This document shows positions 51,101 through 61,100 of a DNA stretch of 64,000 nucleotides, one piece after another. The stretch covers positions 28,963,925-29,027,924 of the forward strand of contig NC_089725.1 of the NCBI RefSeq assembly GCF_035083965.1, in the 5' to 3' direction. Both the position numbers and the translations under genes were made by a program. Source of the DNA: Branchiostoma lanceolatum (taxonomy: Eukaryota; Chordata; Leptocardii; Amphioxiformes; Branchiostomatidae). Every line of letters starts with the position of its first letter. Within the stretch, counting starts at the first letter, position 1. The notes under the pieces are model-generated. The model worked only from the letters and a program-made list of their open reading frames with translations, made no database searches and was not told where the DNA came from.

Positions 51101-54100
51101 CCTATGTTCCAACACCCTAACCCTAGCCCTATTTCAACATAGGGGTTTTGGAATACAAGGATGTCCAACATAGGGGCATTGGATCATAGGGGTGTCCCCA
51201 TGAAAACCAGAGACAAAAGTAAAAACGCTCACCGTGTCTTTCAGCTGGTTGACCAGGAAGGACAGCGGGGTGCCGTGGATGTTGCCGCTCGGGGTGGTGA
51301 GCGGGGTGTTGATGTCGGCGTGGGCGTCGATCCACAGGAGACACAGGTTGGGCTCTGCTTGTGCGTGGCCGTGGATGGTTCCGATGGATATACTGTAAAT
51401 GCAGAAATGGTTGCTGTGATTTTATGTTTGCGGTTTTCGCGGCAGCCGTATTACCGTGAACTCAAAACCACTGTGAACATTTTTCTCCAATACTGTAGCA
51501 GTACATGTGACTATAGTGCTGCCGCCAATTTAAAACCACCGCGAACACTCCATTTTCCTCTTAGCGCGAAATATAAACCACACGAACTTAAATGCATTTA
51601 CAGTACTGAAGAGGAGAAATCAATATTCACCTTCTCCCTACTGTGGGCTGCAATGGCCTAGTTGGTAGAGAAACCAGTTACCTGGTACAGTCGCAACTAT
51701 ACAATCAGATAACAACTAGGTTTGCAGACTCTTCAACAATTTATTTCGATATCAATCCATCAATCATCGTCAGGCATCAACTGCTCTTAATCTCCTCCCA
51801 AATAGAGGGGGCTACTGGCATTGTTTCACGTTCAAATCTCAATTACACATCCTGCACATTGTCTTGCAAACAGGGATAGCCCTTGGAAATAGCAACCGAC
51901 AAGTTTACCCAAGGCATGTCCCTGGTTTGCCTATAAACTAATAGTTCTATAGACTTGTCAAGGACCAAACACTGGACATAGAGAAACTCTTTCGGGATAA
52001 ATAAGCCTGTTGCGCTGCTGTCAGCTGATGTGTGTTCAAGCTACTTTTTTCACTAATGACACCCACGCAACCCACTGACTGCATGGATGTGTCAACAGTC
52101 ACTTTTGCTTCCACAGAAATCAGCACACTGCTCCTGTGTGGTTTCAATGTGGACATTCAGAGCCAGGAAGTCATAAATTTTAAGGTAGAAGGAAAGAACC
52201 GGGGCTCTGTGCTTCCGATGCCAAGGGTCAGTTGGCTACACCATCAGTATTTTTGCTGATGTCAACTCAGTGACTGTGTGTCACCCAGGACACAGTGCCC
52301 AGCATTTGACCCCAAATGATAATGTGCCACATAATACACAGTGGGTTCCCATTGACATGTACTTATTGGACTGGTCTTTGTTGCAAACAAATATTGGTCA
52401 TGAAAGAATATTATCTGGAAGCAAATTTTCTATCATCCAGCCACCATCATTATGCTGTACATTGTAATGTCTTGTCTTTTTCAGCAGGGCTAGCCCTTTG
52501 TAATAGCCACAGGCTAGTTGGGCAGCCCTGGCTGTGTGTCCTGAACAGCCAAACCAATAAATAAAATTAAAAATTGCATTATTTTCCACATGAACTGGGA
52601 CAAAACCTAGTTAACATAAAAAGAAATCATATTAAACAGCCTTACCTGTGGTCCCCTCCCAACGTCACTGTCAACTTGTTGTCCCGTACCGCCTGCTCCA
52701 CTGCTTTTGACACCTGCAGGGTTGCAAGGTTCACAAATTGGTTATGGAAAAAATATGATATAGGAACAAGTAGACTAGATTCTCTAGGCCTTGCAGCACA
52801 ATTACATTGCTCTCTATTGGCTTATTTTCTCAGAAAGGATCACTTCCTTGTCATGTGATCCAGACTTGATCACAGAGTAGACCCAAAGTAAAACTGATAG
52901 TATATTGGCCAGACTACTACCATCAGATACATTGTAGTTTACTGAGAAACTCCATTGTATTTGTTGTAAAATCAGTTAGCCTTCCTTGTGGGAATGGCAT
53001 CTGTCACTATCAGTTGATGATCATGTGATTCTCATGTGATGAAATATTCAATCATGTCTAATGGGGTGTCAATTTACACTGAACAATCATGGCTGTGTGT
53101 GTGTGTATGTGTGTCTGTGTGTGCTAATGCACGTGTGTGTTTGTGTGTGTGTGCATGTGTGTGTGTGTGTGTATGTGCAGACCATTGAGTGGGTAGCATA
53201 AAGATGTTTGGTAGGCACTAGTATGTTGGGGTCTCATATTGCCAGCACTATGTGCCCCAAATCATGACATGAATCAAAAGTCCAGTAAATTCTGCCAGCT
53301 CAAGTGGTCACCTTCTTAGTAGCTGCGCCCACGGCCTTTGGGTTGAGAACATAGTTCCTTGGGTCGTCTTTAAAAACATCAAAGTTGAGGTCGCCCCTGT
53401 CTTCCACATTGTGGCCTGCAAGGTCAAACAAAGTTCAAAGTTCAGTGAGTGTACTCACTTGATGAGATAATGTAATAAAGTGTAACATTATTAAGACAAC
53501 AACGTTAAATACATGTCATCATTTGTATAAAAGGTTTGTTTACCACCAGTATTAGCAGTACTACTAACGGTAGTAGATATACTAATTTGTGGTACTGTTG
53601 AAACTACATTTAGCACTGATATGCCTAATATGTTCTTCATATACTAGGGCAACAACAGTCACAGATCATATGACGCATAAATCTTGTGGGGCATCAATGG
53701 TGTAATATATCAAACTTAATGACCCTTTCCCAGGTTTTTAATGTGCCATAGGATCCCAGTGTACCATGTAGACTAAAGCGCAGCTAGCCATTTCAGCAGG
53801 CTGCACAGGAAATGATCCAAATAATTTTGATGTCTTTTCTCTTGAGCTCTTGCAGCGTTCACCTTAGTTTGACTTTTAACGCAAAGCGCAGAGTCAGCTG
53901 TGGCCAGTTTTACAGCTGTCCGTAACAGTTAACGTGATTCTAAGTAGACTGAACTGTATGGAGTGGTTTTATGTTGAAATACCAAGCTGGTACTCTTTAG
54001 CACTGGAATCCTCCCATCTCAAATATGGATCTAGGGCAGAGCCTCTCAAAAAGGTTACAATTCCCCAAGGTCTATGTTTGGCTTGACGGTGGGATTTCTC

Positions 54101-57100
54101 CACATTTGGTTTGACAGTTCTATAAGGCTTTGAGTGCAATTGATTTTTCCAAAGCTTAATCGTGGTGCAAGAATCCAGTAGAGGAGGTTACTGTGAATCG
54201 TTTTTAAGTTCGTCGGGACTTAATTTTGCAGAAGGTGGCAAAAGGAGGCATTCTCTATGTTGCGGTTGAAACAACTGTAAAATGCAATGTTCGCAGTGTG
54301 ACGAGTCCACAGAGAGGGCTCACTGCGAACATAAAAAACACCGCAAATAATTCACGATTACCGGTAACAGTATTTTAGCTTCCAAAGCAATCTCCTGTTC
54401 ACACTCTACACTGTAACACTTCTGATTTTATGTAGTACTGCTTCCTGACTGATGCTATTTCCCAATGACTTAATATATATATAATTGTAATCATAGCAAT
54501 ATATACACCAACTGGAGAATGCTATGAAGGCTTGAAGTTCTTAATGGTATGATTATTTAAACAGAAGGCCCTGGGAATATATCCACACAGAATGCTTTTC
54601 CCAATGCTAAATGTTTTTTGAAAATATTGTTGTAAGGCGGACTTCCTTTCACACGCCCTGGAAGCCAAGAGGGGTTCTACGTGATCATTTATACTTCTAA
54701 CATGTTATAAATGCTGACTTCTTCATCTTATCTTTGATAATAAGTTCTACAGGGCACATTTGTAGAAAGAGGCAGGCTACTGTGGTACCTTAATGACAGG
54801 GCAGGTATCGGGTGACATTCTGATAAAGCAATTGTAACTTGAGATATATGATGACGGGCATACGCAAAACAAAACAGTAAATCAAGAGATAGTTTGGACG
54901 CCCTTGTCAAGAGGAATACAGTCAAACCTGTCTATAGCGGTCACTCAAGGGACTGGCCAAAACTGGCCGCTAAGGACAGGTGGCCGCTATGGAGAAAATG
55001 TTGATTAATTGACCACGAGTGACACATGTTTTCAGTACCCACTGAGATACATTTTTTTTATGCACCGTTCAGTACACATGTAAACATTAACATAGGTAAG
55101 GCACATTTTAGAAATTCGATTGTTGTTCTTTTACTTCTATTATGGGCTTGGAAAAAGAATTATTGTATCTGCCAACTCCAAAATCCATGGCTTGCTCGGG
55201 CTTCATGTCTGAACAGACCCGAGCATCGCCATACTCTTGATCATTCGCGACTGCTTCGCTGCCGGCACACGCGTCACCAACGAGTTTTAATCATATGAAA
55301 CAAAGTCCTTCGCAGCAAAATGCCACCTAGCTAGTTAAGAACAAAATACATGTTGCTCAGTTGCCACTTACTGTTAGTTTTCGACCGTTTTCAAACATAA
55401 AATCGTGGCGACAATTTTCCTTGTCTGTTGTTGTTTGCTTGTCATGATCGGCTTCTACCACATTATGCTAATAGGGTAATGAGAGGAAGGTCGCTCTTTT
55501 GAGGGCTTTTTTCTTTCAAGAAAATTGCAACAGCCCAAATTTTACATGATAGTAATGTTATCCATATTTAGTTTGAGGCTTTTGGTTAAGTAATTATCCT
55601 CAGTGATAGTTTGCAGCAAAATAAATTTAACACACTATACCTCCGCAACAGTGGTGTCTTCCGATGACCTTTATGCTGCTCCGCCATTTTGAAAATCGTG
55701 TTTAGGCACATTTCGGATGAATTCCCGGGGAAAACGGAAATATTGGGCCGACATTGAAACAATTCGCAAACTTAGCGCATCAGATAGATGTGCGGGTTGT
55801 ATTTTCCAAAAACTATCGTAATTTTTGCCCAGTCCAAATGCACAGTAATAGTCAAATATGCTACGATGTACAAACGCAAGCCATGTGAAGAAAATATTAA
55901 TAACTTCAGTTCGCGTCAAACCATGGATAATCTAACAAAGATAAAACATTCTTTTTTTCTTTATCATTATTATCCTGTCAAGTTGAGTTCACATAAACTT
56001 GATAACTGCATAAAAAAAATGAAGATTTTGAACCCGGCGTGTGGTGGCGATGCGGCTTCCACCGGCGCACATTGCCCGTTATCGGCAGTGTTACTGTACT
56101 TGCGGGACCGAAAATCGTCTGGCCGCGACCGCGTTGGACAGGTGGCCGCTATAGCCTAATTCTTAATGCTTATGTCAATGGGAAAAATCCAAAGGACCGA
56201 CAAAAAGTGACCACTATGGGCAGGTGGCCGCTATGCAAAGGTGACCGCTAATACAGGTTTGACTGTATTCTTAGACCGTATTGATGTGCATGAGGACATT
56301 AACAAATCTATCCGTTGAGAAGGCAATGCACTGTACTTCTGTCATAACACCATCTACAGTATTACATTCATAACAGTGGGGTCACTGGGGTGATGATTGT
56401 GAAAAAGAATTCAAAACAAAAGAGGTTGAGCAACAGGACAAATTGTCCTCTTTAAACCAAGGCCATGCTTTGACTTAAAAATCATGGGTCACAAGGAAGG
56501 AAGGAAGTAAGGCTTTGTTATGAGTCAAAAGAGTCTGCTTTCTTGATCTGTTTCTTAAGTCCTCCTCTGATATACCTACCAAGTTCTCTCAGTTTGTCAA
56601 TCAACCCTGCTTCCCTCATCACTCTGGGCCCCTGTTCAACACCAGCCAACCTCTGGAAAAAAGCAGTCACATCATCATAATTCGGAGACATGAGTTCAAC
56701 ATATTATCAGTCTGTAATCTTTGGTCTCACTTATGGGGTATATGGGTTCAACTGTCTAGCAACTTGACACCCATTGCAAGAGACTGTATCTTTGTGATAT
56801 CATGATCTATAGGTTTGGTATTTATTTATTTATTTACTTATTAATCTTTAGGGTGGTCCCTTCAGTTAACATTGTAAGATCTTGTAACTGATTTCCAACA
56901 TGTCCAAGGGAGCCCTTACATTACATGACAAATCATAACAATTCAGGATACAAAAGATAAACTTAATGAGTAATCAATTCACAACCATATAACATAAAAC
57001 AGGAATGATCAAACATAGGGATAATAAATCAAACAACTCAGAATAATTCAAAAACAATAACAACTCCCCCCCCCCCTACTTTGCCCCTAGCGGGGTTATC

Positions 57101-57617
57101 TGGGGGTAGTTTAAGTTGAAGTTGAAGAACTCAAAATCACAAAGGTCAATCAAGTGAGGGTCAGAGGTATCAAGGGTTTCTTTGGTCCAAAGGTGCTCAG
57201 GCATTGCGTAATGTTATCGCCCGTGTTTTACAACTATTGTGCTCTGCCGACAAATAGGATCATGAGTGACAAAACAACTTCCGGGTTTATGACCGGCCGC
57301 AGGGTCATGTGGTTGGTTGTGCACGCAATCATAAAACCCAGTAACGGCCGTTACACAAAAAGCATTGAAAATACGCCCTACTTCTAAAGAGATCATCTGA
57401 TTTAACAACGATAACACGTTAGGCTCCTGGCTTTACTTGACGCTTAGGCGTGAACCTACACATGCGCGAATCATGAGTGTACCTGTCCCTTCTTGAATGG
57501 CGCGCCAATGATGGCGACATCCCTGCCGTACGATCGCGAGTGTCGTAGCTGTTGCTGTCGGTCAAATTTCCGCAACAACCCCGTCCTACAAAACTGTAAC
57601 GTTCTTCTACACGCCAT
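48191..57617 (-). CDS. ARG2: Arginase, mitochondrial type (11 exons)
   Basis: Minus-strand exons: 57617-57483, 56652-56580, 53415-53312, 52713-52646, 51392-51233, 50697-50654, 50498-50442, 50182-50078, 49533-49457, 49133-49074, 48351-48191; 347 residues. It hydrolyses arginine to ornithine and urea. The binuclear manganese ligands are all present: LGGDHS (His), WIDAHADIN (Asp, His, Asp) and [10 protein letters not shown] (Asp, Asp); also [27 protein letters not shown] and the C-terminal [10 protein letters not shown]. The first 30 residues are rich in Arg and lack acids except one Asp ([18 protein letters not shown]), fitting a mitochondrial presequence, so the symbol is given by type rather than proven orthology. 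DAHAD and DSVDP replace the vertebrate DAHTD and DGLDP. It is divergent to MCM5, with starts 578 bp apart. Confidence 0.9.
48709..48935. mobile_element. Long palindromic MITE
   Basis: The 227-bp near-perfect hairpin has ends AATAAAAAGTATCTTTTTAC and complement, arms through CAACCAACGTTTCAG, CATCTGTCACCTTCTTCA and CAATTCTGACTG, and a CTGCAGCAACACTTTTGCTG centre. It lies in the last intron of arginase. Confidence 0.85.
49705..50030. repeat. Minisatellite of TTCTGACACCCCTATx units with an inverted end
   Basis: Roughly fifteen units of 15-18 bp on one strand, then from about 49950 the same motif on the other strand (AGAATGTAGAGGTGTC, ATGTAGGGGTGTCCCC). It lies in the arginase intron between 49534 and 50077. 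A related block sits at 51095-51200. Confidence 0.85.
51095..51200. repeat. Short relative of the ACACCCCTA minisatellite
   Basis: CCTATGTTCCAACACCCTA followed by inverted AACATAGGGGTTTTGG and CATAGGGGTGTCCCC. Same motif and the same inverted layout as 49705-50030, 32 bp before an arginase exon. Confidence 0.7.
53093..53180 (+). repeat. Interrupted (TG)n microsatellite
   Basis: TG array with CATG, TATG and CACG interruptions, in the arginase intron between 52714 and 53311. Confidence 0.9.
54919..56265. mobile_element. 1.35-kb non-autonomous pogo-like (Tc1/mariner) element
   Basis: Terminal inverted repeats CAGTCAAACCTGTCTATAGC and CAGTCAAACCTGTATTAGCG (complement of the right end) with TA on both outer sides (54917-54918, 56266-56267). 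The motif GGCCGCTA(T)G is repeated inside each end (54965-54995, 56140-56250). TIR and TA target fit pogo/Tigger elements. The 1.1-kb interior has no recognisable transposase. It lies in arginase intron 2. Confidence 0.85.
56838..57145 (-). mobile_element. LINE 3' tail, reverse copy
   Basis: Reverse complement of 15885-16319: TTAATCTTTAGGGTGGTCCC, TTACATTACATGACAAATCA and CAAGTGAGGGTCAGAG all correspond. A poly-C stretch replaces part of the middle. It lies in arginase intron 1. Confidence 0.7.
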
Positions 57618-58195
57618 GTCTTGTCGACGACTCGATACTACTCCACCTTAGCGCAACAGCGACTTCGCAAGAACCGGCCGGTTTTTCCAGAGGAATTTTC
57701 CAGCGCAGATTACAGCATGAAAGAAAGAAACATGATCACGTTGTGTCCACGTAAGAGAAGGTCCGTGACAACCAATCAAAACACAGCAGGATCAGCAATT
57801 GGACCAATCAGAGCTTGGTATTTCGACTACGCCCATATGAAAAACAACACATGATCAGATACCCTATTTCATTGATAGGTGTGTTATATTTAGATATTCA
57901 TAATTTGCAGTTAAACCATACAGTTACAAAGTTAATAGGGTTGAGATTAGTATAGTATATATGATTCTATGAACTTCAATAATACTTTCTATAATTGATT
58001 AGCTTTTGCTGCAGTAACTGTGATACACTTACGACTTTAACACCCCTATAAGTTTTAGTGAACTACTCCCAAATGATCCACACTTCCGTCCAATGATGCC
58101 TGTTCCCGCGAAAATTTCGCGCCAAATTCGACCACGTGAGACTCTTCCAGACAGAAGCATTCATTCGTTACACATACAGCACAGCAAGAAGCAAC
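57618..58195. promoter_or_regulatory. Bidirectional promoter region of arginase and MCM5
   Basis: 578 bp between two divergent start codons. CCAAT boxes lie at 57773-57777 and 57805-57809 (ACCAATCA), 155-192 bp from the arginase start, and another CCAAT at 58090-58094. Two adjacent E2F-type sites, TTCCCGCGAAA (58103-58113) and TTTCGCGCC (58115-58123), lie 73-93 bp before the MCM5 start. E2F control is established for MCM genes in animals. Confidence 0.65.
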
Positions 58196-61100
58196 ATGGA
58201 CGGATTCGACGATCCCGGTATCTTTTTCAGCGACAACTTCGGTGGCGACGAAGGTCAGGATGAGCAGTACATCCACAACACCCAGACCAAGAAGAGGTTC
58301 AAGGATTTCCTGCGTGAATTCCACGAGGGAATGGACTACAAATACCGGTGAGAACGGGATTTTAGTGTCTGGTGGATTTTTAAATTGGGGGGACGCCATG
58401 TTGGCTCAGGGTCGAAATAATTTTACGTGCACCCGTCTAGGAATATATTCCTCTTTACTGCATCTGCAGCTGAAAAAATGTATACCACTGAATTCATACG
58501 GTTGGCAGAATATCTTGGCTATGTTTGAAACTTGCATGGGCTTATTGTTTTTGTAGGAGTTGCAAATCGCCATTGTAGCGATTTAAAAATTAAATCACTT
58601 GTAAGTCAGCCATACTGGCAGCCCAAAATAATTCACGTAGACACTGCTGAATTTGACCCCACAAAAATGAAGTTTGATACAACAGGATATTTAAACGTGA
58701 AGTGTTTGTGATATAGAAGGGGTGAACAGTATGTTGTAGGGAAGAGGTGTGTTTATCCTATACAGGCTTTGTTGGGTCCACAGATATTTTTCGCGGGTAT
58801 TCTGCGCAATGCATTCTGGATCCAAGGTTTTGGCTCTATAATCTCCAAGCAGATGTTGTGGTGAAAATGGTAATGTTTTCTGATACCTGCCTTCTATGAT
58901 AGTTCCTCAGCCTTAAAGCGAGAGAATCCCAGCCATCTGAAAAGATTAAAATCTTTCACCCCAATATCTGCTTAGATGTTAGTCAGTCACGTCTTGAAAC
59001 ACACGAAAAATATATATTCAGAAGGAGTGATAGTGCATTGTTTTGCCTAGCTTGCTGCTTGGTATTGCTTATTGCAGAATTGTTAACCCTCCATTAACAT
59101 TAACATTAATCCGCCAGGTAAAATAAATCTGCCACGCTCAAAAACGCTGGGTTTGACTTTGAGAGATCTCTAGTGCAGCACCCCCAAGTTTGCACAGTTT
59201 AGATATACAGGAGTGTATTCTACTGGGGACGTTGAGTTGGAGATCTGTTTGGAAGTATCTTTTCAGGATGGCGGAATTATTTACCCTAGTGGAATTATGT
59301 TAGTAGATGTTATTATCCTTCTTGGAAGTTGGAGAATTATAGCTACATGCATTATCTCCCCTCCTCAGAGATGAGCTGAAGCGTCATTACAACCTGAGCA
59401 AGTACTACATCGAGGTGGACGTCGGGGACTTGGCCAACTTCGACGAAGAACTCGCAGACAAACTGCGGAAGGCACCGTCAGAACTTCTGCCTCTGGTAAA
59501 AAAAAGTTTAATGTTCACATTTTGTTGTTGTTGCTTGTCACCTTAAAACTACTGTTTATTTATTTATGTATTAATCTTTAGGGTGGTCCCTTCAGTTAAC
59601 ATTGTAACTGTTACAATCGTTTTAGAATGAGTCTTGCATTAGATTGTTCTAATAATCCAGTTAATGGATTGAACTGCGCATGCGTAGCAAGATTCATTAC
59701 CAGTAACATGTCAAAGTTAAGGCCCATCAGACGAAACAAAACACGTCTGGACATGGTATCAAGCATAGTTGTTAAGACAAGAACTGTTTTCAAGTTAGAG
59801 GCCTTCACCTTTGACATATGTTTATCCAAATATTATCCACAATGTATGTTGTTACACATGCACAGTTAAAACTGTGAACTGGCTTCTTATGACACGTTTA
59901 TTTCAGAGTTTTTCTGGACACAGCTTATTATTTTGTTACTTGTTGTAAGGCCTTCACCTTTCACATATTGTCTACAATTCATCACACCTAGTTATTCTTT
60001 CTTGTTGCGTTCCCCCATTTGCCCACAATATTTCAGTTTTTCTGTTCCCAGCTAATTTGATTTTCTTGTTGCAGTCCCCCATTTTTCCACATCATTTCAG
60101 TTTTTCTCATAGCTAATAATTTTTTTCATATTGCATTTCCGCACAATATTTCAGTTTTTCTGTTCACAGCTAATTTGATTTTTTTTCTCGTTGCGTTCCC
60201 CTAGCTGGAGACTGCGGCAACGGAAGTTGCGGATGAGGTGACGCGCCCGCGGCCGGAGGGGGAGTCGGAGGTCAAGGACATCCAGGTCATGCTGATGGAC
60301 GACTCTAACCCTGCCACCATCAGGGACCTCAAGGTCAGACAGCTTACTTCCTCATGTCGAGTCCAGGTTTCTCCGTTCGCGATGGCTCCCCATGCGTCTC
60401 TGTCCCTCATTGCCTGGTACATGTTGTCAACCTCGGGGCCTGTGTCCTTCTTTCATGAGTCAATGTAGTTTGCTGCAGGCCTACCTGGCTTCGTCTTCCC
60501 ATGCCAGGGAGTCCAGAGCATTAAGTCCTTGCGCCTTAGGCAGTGTCCTTCAAATTTCAGCCTCCTTGTTCTAATTTTGTCGGACAGCTTAGCCTATCTG
60601 GTTTATGGCTCTCATACCCGCTACCTCATGAACATCTGTAAGGGAGCGAGTATGGGTAAAATACACCTAGGGTCGACTCCAGCTCGGACATGTAAAGGAT
60701 TTCAATTGTCATTTCGGATGGTGACGTTAAGCCGATGGCCCCATGTATGGGGGAGCTCAAGGCATAAGCCTGAAGCGTCAAACCTCTGATCAAATAGAAT
60801 GCAGAAAATGTATAATGAACAGGGGTTTATCTAGAAAAAGTGAATAAGAGGGAGCACACACAGGCGAGGAAGTTAATTCTATGTATTTATGGAAGAATCC
60901 TTTGCTGAGGGAAGTCTGCATGCTGGATATTAAGCTAAAATCTGAATTCGACAAGGGGACACTGGGCTGAAACAAGAGGGCGCAGCGCCCCTCTTTCCTG
61001 ATTAAGATGAACCCCTGATGAAAGAAAAGGTAGAATGCTGAATTTTGTTACCAAACTTTAGTTTGTTTTCTATACAGTTGTTTGATTCATTTATTTGTTT

